A DNA stretch of 64,000 bases from Streptomyces sp. PTY087I2 (GCF_001687325.1 NZ_LZRD01000004.1:123186-187185); one strand, 5' to 3'. Numbered from the stretch's first letter, positions 29,492-40,642 are shown. Notes: generated from the sequence alone by a model not told the origin. Made by a program: numbers and translations.

Positions 29492-30106
29492 ATGACCCCC
29501 GCCCCCCGCCGCACCCACCACGCAGCCCCGCCCCGCGAGGACGTCCTCGCCGCCGCCATGGCCACCATCGCCGCGCGCGGCCTCGACGGGCTGACCATGG
29601 CCGGGCTCGGGCGGGACGTGGGGATGAGCAGCGGGCACCTGCTCTACTACTTCCGCACCAAGGACGAGCTGCTGCTGCGGACCCTGGAGTGGAGCGAGGA
29701 CCGCCTCGGGGCCGAGCGGCGTGCCCTGCTGGCCCGGCCCGGGAGCGCCCGCGAACGGCTGGACGCCTACATCGGCCTCTACCTCCCCGCCGGGCACCGC
29801 GACCCCCACTGGACGCTCTGGCTGGAGGTCTGGGGCCGCTCGCAGAACGCCGACGATGATGCGAGGGCCCGGCAGGCCGCCATCGAGGGGGCCTGGCACC
29901 GGGACCTGGTGGCGCTGCTCGCCGAGGGGATCTCGCGCGGGGAGTTCCGGGCGGTGGACGCCGACCGGTTCGCCGCGCGGCTGCGGGCGCTCCTGGACGG
30001 GTTCAGTGTCCACGTCACGGTCGGGATCCCGGGGACGGGCCGCGAGCAGGTGCTCGTACAGGCGGCGGAGTTCCTGGACGAGACGCTGTCGCCGGACGCC
30101 ACATGA
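29492..30106 (+). CDS. TetR family regulator
   Basis: 204 residues. Helix-turn-helix at about 17-60: VLAAAMATIAARGLDGLTMA, then GLGRDVGMSSGHLLYYFRTK. The rest is a BetI/TetR-type ligand domain (HWTLWLEVWGRSQNADDDAR). It follows the agmatine deiminase gene and probably binds the 17-bp palindrome at 28393, controlling the deiminase and itself. A polyamine or agmatine as inducer would make sense but is inference. Confidence 0.9.
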   Translation: MTPAPRRTHHAAPPREDVLAAAMATIAARGLDGLTMAGLGRDVGMSSGHLLYYFRTKDELLLRTLEWSEDRLGAERRALLARPGSARERLDAYIGLYLPAGHRDPHWTLWLEVWGRSQNADDDARARQAAIEGAWHRDLVALLAEGISRGEFRAVDADRFAARLRALLDGFSVHVTVGIPGTGREQVLVQAAEFLDETLSPDAT

Positions 30107-30195
30107 GGCATGCGACCAGCGTCACGACCGCATCCTGAGACACCGCCGTCACGGAGCGGATGCTGTGCCAGACTGCTGCCGTGTCCTCGTTCGTC

Positions 30196-30231
30196 ATGAT
30201 TATTGGCAGCAGGCGCGCCGGTCCGCAGTGA
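30196..30231 (+). CDS. citramalate synthase leader peptide MIIGSRRAGPQ
   Basis: An 11-codon reading frame with consecutive Ile codons (ATT ATT), rarely used in this GC-rich genome, placed upstream of a hairpin and a terminator in front of an isoleucine-pathway gene. The in-frame GTG at 30181 would give MSSFVMIIGSRRAGPQ. No clear ribosome binding site, so leaderless translation is possible. Ile-specific stalling would release the attenuator. Confidence 0.65.
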   Translation: MIIGSRRAGPQ

Positions 30232-30252
30232 CCGTCCCGTACCACCCCGTAC

Positions 30253-30317
30253 GGCACGGCCACCGTGCCCCAGACCCGCGCGCAGACCTCTCGCACCCGC
30301 GAGGGGTTTTTTGTTTT
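30253..30317 (+). promoter_or_regulatory. attenuator of citramalate synthase
   Basis: Hairpin GGCACGG/CCGTGCC (30253-30269, 3-base loop), then a terminator stem CCTCTCG (30287-30293) with CGAGGGG (30300-30306), followed by TTTTTTGTTTT. It ends about 100 bases before the gene. Its 3' half is identical to the ilvB attenuator over 16 bases. Confidence 0.8.
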
Positions 30318-30415
30318 CCGGCCCGCACCCGGGTCGGGCGGAACGCGCGCGGGATGATTGGGGGCAAGTGGAACCAGATCGTCCGGTCCACTCATCCGAC
30401 AGGAGCCAGATCAGC

Positions 30416-32023
30416 ATGACCACCAAGGCCAACGCCACCGACGACAGTTTCCATGTCTTCGACACCACACTGCGCGACGGTGCTCAGCGTGAGGGCATCA
30501 ACCTGACGGTCGCCGACAAGCTGACCATCGCCCGTCATCTGGACACCTTCGGTGTGGGGTACATCGAGGGCGGCTGGCCGGGGGCCAACCCCCGTGACAC
30601 GGAGTTCTTCGCCCGCGCCCAGAAGGAGATCACGTTCGAGAACGCCCAGCTCGTGGCGTTCGGCGCGACCCGCAGGGCCGGTGGCAGCGCGGCGGAGGAC
30701 CCGCAGGTCCAGGCGCTCCTGAACTCCGGCGCCCCGGTGATCACCCTGGTCGCCAAGTCGCATGACCGCCATGTGGAACTGGCCCTGCGCACCACCCTGG
30801 ACGAGAACCTGGAGATGGTCCGCGACACCGTCTCCCACCTGCGCAAACAGGGCCGCCGGGTCTTCGTGGACTGCGAGCACTTCTTCGACGGCTACCGGGC
30901 GAACGCCGAGTACGCCAAGTCCGTGGTCCGTACCGCCCACGAGGCGGGCGCCGAGGTCGTCATCCTCTGCGACACCAACGGCGGCATGCTCCCCGCCCAG
31001 GTCCAGGCCGTCGTCGCCACCGTCATCGCCGACACCGGCGCCCGGCTCGGCATCCACGCCCAGGACGACACCGGCTGCGCCGTCGCCAACACCCTGGCCG
31101 CCGTCGACGCGGGCGCCACCCACGTCCAGTGCACGGCCAACGGCTACGGCGAACGGGTCGGCAACGCCAACCTCTTCCCCGTCGTCGCCGCCCTGGAACT
31201 CAAGTACGGCATGAAGGTGCTGCCCGAGGGCGCGCTCGCCGAGATGACCCGGATCTCGCACGCCATCGCCGAGGTCGTCAACCTCACGCCCTCCACCCAC
31301 CAGCCGTACGTGGGCGTCTCGGCCTTCGCCCACAAGGCCGGGCTGCACGCCTCCGCGATCAAGGTCGACCCGGACCTCTACCAGCACATCGACCCGGAGC
31401 TGGTCGGGAACACCATGCGGATGCTGGTCTCCGACATGGCCGGCCGCGCCTCCATCGAGCTGAAGGGCAAGGAGCTCGGCATCGACCTCGGCGACGACCG
31501 CGCCCTGGTCGGCCGGGTCGTGGAGCGGGTCAAGGAACGCGAACTCCAGGGCTACACCTACGAGGCCGCCGACGCCTCCTTCGAACTCCTCCTGCGCGGC
31601 GAGGTGGAGGGCAGGGCCCGCCGCTACTTCCGTACCGAGTCCTGGCGGGCGATCGTCGAGGACCGCCCCGACGGCACCCACGCCAACGAGGCCACGGTCA
31701 AGCTCTGGGCCAAGGGCGAGCGGATCGTCGCCACCGCCGAGGGCAACGGCCCGGTCAACGCCCTGGACCGGGCGCTGCGCGTCGCCCTGGAGCGCATCTA
31801 CCCGCAGCTCGCCAAGCTGGAGCTGATCGACTACAAGGTCCGCATCCTGGAGGGCCGCACCGGCACCGAGTCCACCACCCGCGTCCTCATCACCACGGGC
31901 GACGGCACCGGCGACTGGGCGACCGTGGGGGTCGCCGAGAACGTCATCGCCGCCTCCTGGCAGGCCCTGGAGGACGCGTACACCTACGGACTGCTGCGCG
32001 CGGGGGTCGAGCCCACGGAGTAG
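30416..32023 (+). CDS. cimA: citramalate synthase
   Basis: 535 residues, with the two-part build of alpha-isopropylmalate and citramalate synthases. The N-terminal TIM barrel has DTTLRDGAQREGINLTVADK and the metal ligands in GIHAQDDTGCAVAN and VQCTANGYGERVGNAN. The C-terminal regulatory domain starts near 380. It condenses pyruvate with acetyl-CoA to citramalate, giving 2-oxobutyrate for isoleucine without threonine. The alternative is a second isopropylmalate synthase, but GANPRDTEFF and the overall pattern are of the CimA type, and the Ile-Ile leader agrees. ATG 30416 behind AGGAG. Confidence 0.88.
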   Translation: MTTKANATDDSFHVFDTTLRDGAQREGINLTVADKLTIARHLDTFGVGYIEGGWPGANPRDTEFFARAQKEITFENAQLVAFGATRRAGGSAAEDPQVQALLNSGAPVITLVAKSHDRHVELALRTTLDENLEMVRDTVSHLRKQGRRVFVDCEHFFDGYRANAEYAKSVVRTAHEAGAEVVILCDTNGGMLPAQVQAVVATVIADTGARLGIHAQDDTGCAVANTLAAVDAGATHVQCTANGYGERVGNANLFPVVAALELKYGMKVLPEGALAEMTRISHAIAEVVNLTPSTHQPYVGVSAFAHKAGLHASAIKVDPDLYQHIDPELVGNTMRMLVSDMAGRASIELKGKELGIDLGDDRALVGRVVERVKERELQGYTYEAADASFELLLRGEVEGRARRYFRTESWRAIVEDRPDGTHANEATVKLWAKGERIVATAEGNGPVNALDRALRVALERIYPQLAKLELIDYKVRILEGRTGTESTTRVLITTGDGTGDWATVGVAENVIAASWQALEDAYTYGLLRAGVEPTE

Positions 32024-32043
32024 TCCGCCGAAGCCACGTCGTA

Positions 32044-32086
32044 CGAGAGCCGCCGCCCATCGCCGGGCGGCGGCTCTCGCATGTTT
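32044..32086 (+). terminator. terminator after cimA
   Basis: Perfect 15-bp stem CGAGAGCCGCCGCCC (32044-32058) with GGGCGGCGGCTCTCG (32065-32079), followed by CATGTTT. Confidence 0.85.
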
Positions 32087-32207
32087 CCGCCACGTTCAAG
32101 AAGTGAATGCACAACCCCTCCTGCCCGCCCCGCAGATGAGACCCACCCAATCTCGACGTGAAGTATTGACGGCCCTGTATCGGCGCGGTTAACTCACGCC
32201 GCAACGC

Positions 32208-32233
32208 CGGTACCGGTTCCGGAACCGGTACCG
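32208..32233. promoter_or_regulatory. 26-bp perfect palindrome upstream of lacI-type gene
   Basis: The half CGGTACCGGTTCC is followed by its exact complement, centred between 32220 and 32221, about 80 bases before the LacI-type start. The central GGTTCCGGAACC has the shape of a LacI-family operator. Likely autoregulatory site for the regulator and the sugar operon behind it. Confidence 0.7.
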
Positions 32234-32310
32234 AAGCACCTCTCCCACGCCTGCCCGCGCCCTGCCCCCGCCTGCCCTCTTCCGCCCCGCCTGGCCCCCT
32301 GGAGGACCGG

Positions 32311-33285
32311 ATGCGCGTCACCATCGCCGATGTCGCCCGTGAGGCCGGCGTCAGCAAGACGACCGTGTCCCGGGTCATCAACACCAAGGGCGAGGTGGAC
32401 CGCACCACGGCCGCCCGTGTTCGTGAAGTGATCGCACAGCTCGGTTACGTACCCAGCTCCGGAGCCGTCGGTCTCGCCCGTGGCTCCAGCCGTACGGTCG
32501 GGATGCTCGTGCCCTCGCTGACCTGGCCGTGGATGGGCGAACTGCTCCAGGGCGTCGTCGACACCGTCGAGGCCGCCGACTACGGGCTGCTGCTGTTCAC
32601 CTGCAACCGCGGGGCCGAGTCCGTCCAGCGCTTCACCAGCCAGGTGTCCGCGCGCGCCTTCGACGGGCTCGTCGTCGTGGAACCCGAGAACACCCTCGGC
32701 CACCTCACCGAACTGCACCGCGACGGCCTGCCGATCGTGCTCATCGACGACCGCGGCCACCACCCCGAGTTTCCCTCCGTCGTGACCACCAACCACGAGG
32801 GAGGCGCGTCCGCGGCCCGCCACCTGCACGCCGCCGGACGTACCCGGCCCCTGGTCCTGACCGGCCCCCAGCACTTCGGCTGCGTACGGGACCGGACAGC
32901 CGGATTCCGTTCGGTCCTGCCCACCGATCTGGTCGTCGAAGGGGACTTCACCGAACGCGGCGGCCGGCTCGCCGTCGAGGAACTCCTCGCGCGGGACGTC
33001 ACGTTCGACTCCGTCTTCGCCCACAACGACATCAGCGCGGCGGGCGTGCTCCGCGCCCTGCGGGCCGCCGGGCGCCGGGTCCCGGACGACATCGCCGTCG
33101 TCGGCTTCGACGACATCCCGATGGCCGAACACACCGAACCACCGCTGACCACCGTGCGCCAGCCCACCCGCCGCATGGGCGAGACGGCGGCCCGGATGCT
33201 GCTCTCCCACCTCGGCGGCACGCCCGTACCCGACGGACCGGCCGTGCTGCCCACCGAACTGGTCGTGCGCCACTCGGCGCCGTGA
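32311..33285 (+). CDS. LacI family transcriptional regulator
   Basis: 324 residues. The N-terminal helix-turn-helix MRVTIADVAREAGVSKTTVS followed by RVINTKGEVDRTTAARVRE is canonical. A periplasmic-binding-like sugar domain follows (TVGMLVPSLTWPWMGELLQG; FDSVFAHNDISAAGVLRAL; VVGFDDIPMAEHTEPPLTTV). It heads a co-oriented set of transporter and glycosidase genes and is the expected repressor, lifted by an oligosaccharide. A 26-bp palindrome precedes it. Confidence 0.95.
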   Translation: MRVTIADVAREAGVSKTTVSRVINTKGEVDRTTAARVREVIAQLGYVPSSGAVGLARGSSRTVGMLVPSLTWPWMGELLQGVVDTVEAADYGLLLFTCNRGAESVQRFTSQVSARAFDGLVVVEPENTLGHLTELHRDGLPIVLIDDRGHHPEFPSVVTTNHEGGASAARHLHAAGRTRPLVLTGPQHFGCVRDRTAGFRSVLPTDLVVEGDFTERGGRLAVEELLARDVTFDSVFAHNDISAAGVLRALRAAGRRVPDDIAVVGFDDIPMAEHTEPPLTTVRQPTRRMGETAARMLLSHLGGTPVPDGPAVLPTELVVRHSAP

Positions 33286-33374
33286 CGGACCCGGCCGCCC
33301 GGCCGCGCTCCCTCCCCTCGCACCTTCCGCCCGCCGGGATCTCCCAGACCCGGCAGCCCCTTCCTGGAGTCGCC

Positions 33375-35051
33375 ATGTCCGTACGCCGTCGCACCACCCT
33401 CAGAGCGGTCGCCGCAGCCACCGTCGTGGTGGCGCTCGCCGCCGGTTGCTCGAACGCCAACTCGAGCGCCAACAAGGGCGGCGGGGCCGCCGGTGTGCTG
33501 ACCCTCGGCAAGCCGGACGGGCCGCAGACGAACAACAGCAACCCGTTCCTCACGACCTCGGCCGGCGCGGTCCTCGGCTACCGCCACATGATCTACGAGC
33601 CGCTCGCGATGACGAACATGATCCGGCCGGCCGAGAAGGCCGACCCCTGGCTCGCCACCGAATGGACCTGGGAGGACAACTTCACCAAGGTCACCTTCAC
33701 CCTGGACGAGCGGGCCAAGTGGGCCGACGGCAAGCCCCTGACCGCCGCCGACGTCGCGTTCACCTTCGACCTGCTGAAGAAGCACCCGGCGCTCAACGGG
33801 GACGGCGTCCCCTTCGACGGGGTCGCGGTCAAGGGCAAGCAGGTCGTGCTGACGTTCAAGGAATCCCAGTTCGTCAACCAGAACAAGATCATCCAGACCT
33901 TCATCGTGCCCAAGCACATCTGGGAGAAGGTCGACAACCCGGAGACCTGGCCCAACCGCACCCCGGTCGGCTCCGGACCGTACAAGCTCAAGACGTTCAC
34001 CCCGCAGACCACCACCCTGACCGCCACCCCGACGTACTGGAACGGCGAGACCAAGGTCAAGGAGCTGCGCTACACCGCCTACAACGACAACAGCGCCGCC
34101 ACCACCGCCCTGGCCACCGGCAAGATGGAGTGGTCCTTCGTCTTCATGCCGAACCACAAGCAGCTGTTCATCGACAAGGACCCCAAGAACCACCACCTCT
34201 GGTTCCCCTCCGGCCTCGGCGTCCACGGACTGTGGTTCAACACCACCCGCAAGCCCTTCGACAACCCGGCCCTGCGCCGGGCCATGGCGATGGTCGTCGA
34301 CCGCAAGGCCATCCACATCCAGGCCCAGGCCACGCTCTACCCGGAGATCACCAACCCCACCGGCATCCCGCTCCCCGCCGGTGAGCCCTTCCTCGCCCCC
34401 GAGTACGAGAACGCCACCACCAAGCCCGATGTCGCCGGCGCCAAGAAGCTGCTCGCCGAGGCCGGGTTCAAGCTCAGCGGCGGCGTGCTCAAGGACCCCA
34501 GCGGCAAGCCGGTGACGCTCACCCTCACCGACCCGGCCGGCTGGAACGACTACATCACCGGGCTCGCGATCATCAAGGACAACATCAAGGAACTCGGCAT
34601 CGAGGCCAAGGTCAAGACCCAGACCGCCGAGGCCTGGGGCACCGACGTGGCCAACGGCAACTTCGACGCCACCCTGCACTGGACCAACAGCGGCGCCACC
34701 CCCTACGACATGTACCAGAACATCATGGACGGGGCGATCGTCCAGCCCATCGGCAAGAGCTCCCAGGCGGGCAACTTCGGCCGCTTCAAGAACGCCGAGG
34801 CGACCGCCGCCCTCAAGGAGTACGCCAACGCCACCAGCGACGCCGCCCGCACCAAGGCCCTCAACACCCTCCAGAAGATCTTCGTCGAGCAGGCCCCCAT
34901 GATCCCGACGGCCGCCGCGCCCATCGGGGCCGAGTACTCCACGAAGAACTGGATCGGCTGGCCCACCGAGGCCGACCCCTACGCCCCGCCGCAGCACACC
35001 CAGCGCACCGCGCTGGAGATCGTGCTCAACCTCAAGCCCTCCTCCAAGTAG
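33375..35051 (+). CDS. ABC transporter substrate-binding lipoprotein, family 5 (Opp/Dpp type)
   Basis: 558 residues. Signal peptide with lipobox VALAAGC (Cys25), so anchored outside the membrane. The SBP family 5 fold is seen in MIYEPLAMTN, KWADGKPLTAADVAFTFDLL, PYKLKTFTPQTTTLTATPTY and NTTRKPFDNPALRRAMAMVV. Family 5 proteins bind peptides, nickel or oligosaccharides. Here the genes after it encode a GH1 and a GH3 glycosidase and the regulator is LacI-type, so a beta-linked oligosaccharide is the best guess. First gene of the transporter set. Confidence 0.9.
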   Translation: MSVRRRTTLRAVAAATVVVALAAGCSNANSSANKGGGAAGVLTLGKPDGPQTNNSNPFLTTSAGAVLGYRHMIYEPLAMTNMIRPAEKADPWLATEWTWEDNFTKVTFTLDERAKWADGKPLTAADVAFTFDLLKKHPALNGDGVPFDGVAVKGKQVVLTFKESQFVNQNKIIQTFIVPKHIWEKVDNPETWPNRTPVGSGPYKLKTFTPQTTTLTATPTYWNGETKVKELRYTAYNDNSAATTALATGKMEWSFVFMPNHKQLFIDKDPKNHHLWFPSGLGVHGLWFNTTRKPFDNPALRRAMAMVVDRKAIHIQAQATLYPEITNPTGIPLPAGEPFLAPEYENATTKPDVAGAKKLLAEAGFKLSGGVLKDPSGKPVTLTLTDPAGWNDYITGLAIIKDNIKELGIEAKVKTQTAEAWGTDVANGNFDATLHWTNSGATPYDMYQNIMDGAIVQPIGKSSQAGNFGRFKNAEATAALKEYANATSDAARTKALNTLQKIFVEQAPMIPTAAAPIGAEYSTKNWIGWPTEADPYAPPQHTQRTALEIVLNLKPSSK

Positions 35052-35093
35052 GCACGGGGAAAGACCGGACGGGAAGAAGACGGGAAACCGGCC

Positions 35094-36227
35094 ATGACCA
35101 GCGATCAGCCCGAGCACGCGGGGACCGGCTCCGAGACCCTGCGGACCGGCTCCGGGCCCACGCCCACCGGCACCGATGTGGTGCTGGAAGCGCGCGGAGT
35201 CACCAAACACTTTCCCCTGCGCCGCACCGCCCGCGATCTGTTCGCCCGCGAGCGCCGCAGCGTCCACGCCGTCGACGACGTCTCGCTCCGGCTGAGACGC
35301 GGCACCGTCACGGCCCTGGTGGGGGAGTCCGGCTCGGGCAAGTCCACCGTCGCCCGCCTGCTGGCCCAGCTGTATCCGCTCACCTCGGGCGAGATACGGC
35401 TGGGCGGCGAGCCGGTGGTGGCCGGTCGCGGCCGGTCCTTCCGCCGTTATGTACGCCGGGTCCAGCTGATCTTCCAGGACCCCTTCGCCTCGCTGAACCC
35501 GGTGCACACCGTGCGCTACCACCTGACCCGCGCCCTGAAGATCCACGGCCGGGCGGGCAGCGGGGAGGCGGAGCTGGAGGAGAATCTGGCCGCCCTGCTG
35601 AACCGGGTCCAGCTGACCCCGCCGCAGCAGTTCCTGGACAAGTTCCCGCACGAGCTGTCGGGCGGGCAACGCCAGCGCGTCGCCATCGCCCGGGCGCTCG
35701 GCGCCGACCCGCAGGTCCTCCTCGCCGACGAACCCGTCTCGATGCTCGACGTGTCGATCCGGCTCGGCGTCCTCAACCTCCTGCGCGACCTCAAGGAACG
35801 CCTCCACCTGGCGATCCTCTACATCACCCATGACATCGCATCGGCCCGCTACTTCGCCGACACCACCCTCGTCATGTACGCCGGCCGGATCGTCGAGGGC
35901 GGCGACAGCGAACGCGTCACCCAGCACCCCGCCCACCCCTACACCCAGCTCCTCATCGCTTCCGCGCCCGACCCGGACCGGATCGTCGCCGACGAGGAAC
36001 AGGAGGAGACCGGCACCGGCGAACCGCCCTCGCTGATCACCCCGCCCGCCGGCTGCCGCTTCCACCCCCGCTGCCCCAAGGCGATGGAACGCTGCCGCAC
36101 CGAACTCCCGCCGCGCTTCGACCTGCCGGACGGGCAGTGGGCGGCCTGCTGGCTGTACGAGGGCACGGACGCGAACGGCGCGGAGCCAGTGGCGGTCCGC
36201 ACGGCTGCGAAGGAGGCCACCCGGTGA
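35094..36227 (+). CDS. ABC transporter ATP-binding protein (OppF/DppF-like)
   Basis: 377 residues. Walker [10 protein letters not shown] near residue 80, Q-loop in [16 protein letters not shown], signature [16 protein letters not shown], Walker [13 protein letters not shown], and switch His in YITHD. The C-terminal oligopeptide-transport extension with a Cys cluster ([15 protein letters not shown]) is typical of Opp/Dpp ATPases. It pairs with the second ATPase at 38212. Its TGA overlaps the GTG start of the permease gene. Confidence 0.93.
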   Translation: MTSDQPEHAGTGSETLRTGSGPTPTGTDVVLEARGVTKHFPLRRTARDLFARERRSVHAVDDVSLRLRRGTVTALVGESGSGKSTVARLLAQLYPLTSGEIRLGGEPVVAGRGRSFRRYVRRVQLIFQDPFASLNPVHTVRYHLTRALKIHGRAGSGEAELEENLAALLNRVQLTPPQQFLDKFPHELSGGQRQRVAIARALGADPQVLLADEPVSMLDVSIRLGVLNLLRDLKERLHLAILYITHDIASARYFADTTLVMYAGRIVEGGDSERVTQHPAHPYTQLLIASAPDPDRIVADEEQEETGTGEPPSLITPPAGCRFHPRCPKAMERCRTELPPRFDLPDGQWAACWLYEGTDANGAEPVAVRTAAKEATR

Positions 36228-37204
36228 AGTACCTCCTCCAGCGCATCGCCTTCTACGCCGTCACCGCGTGGGCCGCGATCACCATCAACTTCCTCATCCC
36301 CCGGCTCATGCCGGGCGACCCCGTACAGGCCCTCCTCAGCCGCTACCAGGGGCAGCTGGACACCAAGGCCATCGACTCGCTCAAGGCCCTCTTCGGCCTC
36401 GACGACCAGCAGTCGATGTGGCAGCAGTACACCGACTACTGGGCCCACCTCCTCGACGGCGACCTCGGTCTCTCCTTCACCTTCTTCCCCACCCCGGTCA
36501 GCGAGGTCATCGGCCAGTCCCTGCCCTGGACCCTGGCCCTCGTCGGCACGACCACGCTCATCAGCTTCGTCCTCGGCACCGGCATCGGCGTCTACAGCGG
36601 CTGGAAGCGCGGCTCCTGGCTGGACGGGCTGCTGCCCGTCACCACCTTCATCTCCTCCATCCCGTACTTCTGGCTGGGCCTCGTCGCCATCGCCGTGTTC
36701 GCCGAGAAGTGGTCGTTCTTCCCCAACTCCGGCGGTTACGACAACGCCCTCGTCCCCGCCTTCGACTGGCCGTTCATCTCCAGCGCCCTCTACCACGCGG
36801 TCCTGCCCGGCGTGACGATCGTCCTCAGCGCGGTCGCCGGCTGGATCCTCGGCATGCGGAACATGATGGTCACCGTCTCCTCCGAGGACTACGTGATGGT
36901 CGCCCAGGCCAAGGGGCTGTCCGAGCGGCGCGTGATGTTCGGCTACGCCGCCCGCAACGCGGTCCTCCCCAACATCTCCGGCTTCGCCCTCTCCCTCGGC
37001 TTCATCGTCGGCGGCACCCTGCTCGTCGAGATGGTCTTCACCTACCCGGGCATCGGCTTCCAGCTGCTCCAGGCGGTCGGCGCGAAGGACTACCCGCTGA
37101 TGCAGGGCGTCTTCCTCATCATCACGCTCTCCGTCCTCGCCGCGAACCTGCTCGCCGACCTCGTCTACGCCGCCCTCGACCCCCGTACCCGGAAGGAGGC
37201 CTGA
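36224..37204 (+). CDS. ABC transporter permease (OppB/DppB-like)
   Basis: 326 residues with six membrane segments. N-terminus [20 protein letters not shown], the family loop [10 protein letters not shown], and the EAA-type coupling loop [23 protein letters not shown] start overlapping the previous stop (GTGA), in frame with a longer open stretch that is not used. One half of the channel with the permease at 37211. Confidence 0.93.
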   Translation: MKYLLQRIAFYAVTAWAAITINFLIPRLMPGDPVQALLSRYQGQLDTKAIDSLKALFGLDDQQSMWQQYTDYWAHLLDGDLGLSFTFFPTPVSEVIGQSLPWTLALVGTTTLISFVLGTGIGVYSGWKRGSWLDGLLPVTTFISSIPYFWLGLVAIAVFAEKWSFFPNSGGYDNALVPAFDWPFISSALYHAVLPGVTIVLSAVAGWILGMRNMMVTVSSEDYVMVAQAKGLSERRVMFGYAARNAVLPNISGFALSLGFIVGGTLLVEMVFTYPGIGFQLLQAVGAKDYPLMQGVFLIITLSVLAANLLADLVYAALDPRTRKEA

Positions 37205-37210
37205 GGTCCC

Positions 37211-38215
37211 ATGTCCGTCACCGCCACCGATGTCGCCGTCCTCGACGGCGCGCCCCCGCCCACCGCCCCGACCCGCCGGGCCCGGCTCCGGTTCCTGCGC
37301 GGCGGGAAGACCCGCACCGGCCTGATCATCCTGGCGTTCTTCGTCCTGCTGGCCGTCGCCGGACCCTGGCTCGCCCCCTACGACCCCGACGCCATGAGCG
37401 ACCAGCTGCTCCAACCGCCCTCCGGCGCCCACTGGTTCGGCACCACGCACACCGGGCAGGACGTCTTCTCGCAGATCCTCGTCGGCACCCGGGGCGTCCT
37501 CGTCGTCGGACTGCTGGCGGCCGCCATCGCCACCGCCCTCTCCGTCCTGATCGGGGTCAGCGCCGGATTCCTCGGCGGCGCGGTCGACGAGATCCTCTCC
37601 GCGCTCTCCAACATCTTCCTGGTGCTGCCCGGACTCCCGCTGATCATCATCGTCGCGAGCTTCGTCCCCGACACCGGCGACCTCGTCATCGCCGTCGCCA
37701 TCGCCCTGACCTCCTGGGCCTGGGGATCGCGGATCCTGCGCGCCCAGACCCTGTCGCTGCGCCGCCGCGACTACGTGGAGGCCGCCCGTGCCACCGGCGA
37801 GTCGACGCCGCGCATCATCCTCTTCGAGATCCTGCCGAACCTCACCGCCGTCATCGCCTCCGGCTTCGTCGGCACGGTCATCTTCGCCGTCCTCACCGAG
37901 ATCACCCTCGCCTTCATCGGCGTCGCCGACATCTCCCACTGGAACTGGGGCACCGTCCTCTTCTGGGCCCAGTCCAACCAGGCGCTCGCCCAGGGAGCCT
38001 GGTGGTGGTTCGTCCCGGCCGGCCTGTGCATCGCCCTGCTGGGCACCGCGCTCGCCCTCATCAACTTCGGCATCGACGAGTTCGTCAACCCCCGTCTGCG
38101 CACCGCCACCGGCTCCTCCCGGAAGGTGAAGATGCGCGTCGGCTTCACCCCGGTCGCCCGGAAGAACACCGGCGACGGACCCCGCGAGCACAGCAGCAAG
38201 GAGCCGCGCCCATGA
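37211..38215 (+). CDS. ABC transporter permease (OppC/DppC-like)
   Basis: 334 residues with an N-terminal Opp-C segment (RTGLIILAFFVLLAVAGPWL), the conserved HWFGTTHTGQDVFSQILVGT and the coupling loop RRDYVEAARATGESTPRIIL. About six membrane segments. Starts six bases after the first permease and ends with ATGA overlap into the next ATPase gene, so the whole set is one operon. Confidence 0.93.
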   Translation: MSVTATDVAVLDGAPPPTAPTRRARLRFLRGGKTRTGLIILAFFVLLAVAGPWLAPYDPDAMSDQLLQPPSGAHWFGTTHTGQDVFSQILVGTRGVLVVGLLAAAIATALSVLIGVSAGFLGGAVDEILSALSNIFLVLPGLPLIIIVASFVPDTGDLVIAVAIALTSWAWGSRILRAQTLSLRRRDYVEAARATGESTPRIILFEILPNLTAVIASGFVGTVIFAVLTEITLAFIGVADISHWNWGTVLFWAQSNQALAQGAWWWFVPAGLCIALLGTALALINFGIDEFVNPRLRTATGSSRKVKMRVGFTPVARKNTGDGPREHSSKEPRP

Positions 38216-39198
38216 GCGCCGAGCCGGTCCTGACCATCAGCGGACTCAACGTCGACTACGGCACCGACGCGGGCGCCGTCCACGCCCTGCGCGACATCGA
38301 CCTCACCCTGAACCGGGGCGAAGTCCTCGGCCTGGCGGGGGAGTCGGGCTCGGGCAAGTCGACGCTCGCCTACGCCGTGACCCGGCTGCTGTCCCCGCCC
38401 GGCGTCATCACCGGGGGAGAGGTCCACTACCACCGCCCCGGCGGCGACCGCGTCGACATCCTCTCCCTCGCCCCGCAGCAGCTGCGCGCCTTCCGCTGGC
38501 AGGAGCTGTCCATCGTCTTCCAGGGGGCGATGAACTCCCTCAACCCCGTGCACACCGTCCACAGCCAGCTCACCGACGTGCTCGCCGCCCACCGCCCCGA
38601 ACTCAAGAAGCGCCAACGCACGGACCGCGCCAAGGAGTTGCTGGAGCTCGTCGGCATCTCCGCCGACCGGCTCGCCGCCTACCCGCACCAGCTCTCCGGC
38701 GGGATGCGGCAGCGCGTGATGATCGCCATGGCGCTCGCCCTGGAACCCGAGATCGTCATCATGGACGAGCCGACCACCGCGCTCGACGTCGTCATGCAAC
38801 GGCAGATCCTGCGACGGCTCGTCCAGTTGAGGGAACAGCTGAACTTCTCGGTCGTGTTCATCACCCACGACATCTCCCTCCTGATCGAATTCTCGGACCG
38901 GATCGCGATCATGTACGGGGGCCGCATCGTGGAGCAGGCGGGCGCGGCCGAGATCTACCGCGACGCCCGCCACCCCTACAGCGACGGGCTCCTCCACTCC
39001 TTCCCCGCGCTCCACGGCCCGCGCCGCGAACTGACCGGCATCCCCGGCTCCCCGCCGCACCTCTCCGCGATGCCCACCGGCTGCGCCTTCCACCCGCGCT
39101 GCGGCAAGGCCTTCGCCCCGTGCGCCGGGCAGATCCCGCCGCTCGCCCCGCCCGCCGACGGACCCGGCCGGACGGTCGCCTGCCATCTGCACGCCTGA
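38212..39198 (+). CDS. ABC transporter ATP-binding protein (OppD/DppD-like)
   Basis: 328 residues. Walker [10 protein letters not shown] near residue 43, Q-loop [16 protein letters not shown], signature QLSGGMRQRVMIAMAL, Walker B IVIMDEPTTALD, and switch FITHD. C-terminal Cys cluster GCAFHPRCGKAFAPC as in other Opp ATPases. Start ATG 38212 overlaps the permease stop. Completes a five-gene Opp-type importer (lipoprotein, two permeases, two ATPases). Confidence 0.93.
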   Translation: MSAEPVLTISGLNVDYGTDAGAVHALRDIDLTLNRGEVLGLAGESGSGKSTLAYAVTRLLSPPGVITGGEVHYHRPGGDRVDILSLAPQQLRAFRWQELSIVFQGAMNSLNPVHTVHSQLTDVLAAHRPELKKRQRTDRAKELLELVGISADRLAAYPHQLSGGMRQRVMIAMALALEPEIVIMDEPTTALDVVMQRQILRRLVQLREQLNFSVVFITHDISLLIEFSDRIAIMYGGRIVEQAGAAEIYRDARHPYSDGLLHSFPALHGPRRELTGIPGSPPHLSAMPTGCAFHPRCGKAFAPCAGQIPPLAPPADGPGRTVACHLHA

Positions 39199-39229
39199 CC
39201 AGGCCCTTCCCTCCTACGTACGGAGACCG

Positions 39230-40642
<1,413 letters not shown>

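Noticed and set aside
32580..36065. 1161-codon minus-strand frame over the LacI, lipoprotein and ATPase genes
   Set aside because: Crosses three well-supported plus-strand genes and has only shadow composition.
36268..38211. Long plus-strand frame joined in front of the second ATPase gene
   Set aside because: The upstream part is a His/Arg/Pro-rich shadow of both permeases; the ATPase starts at 38212.
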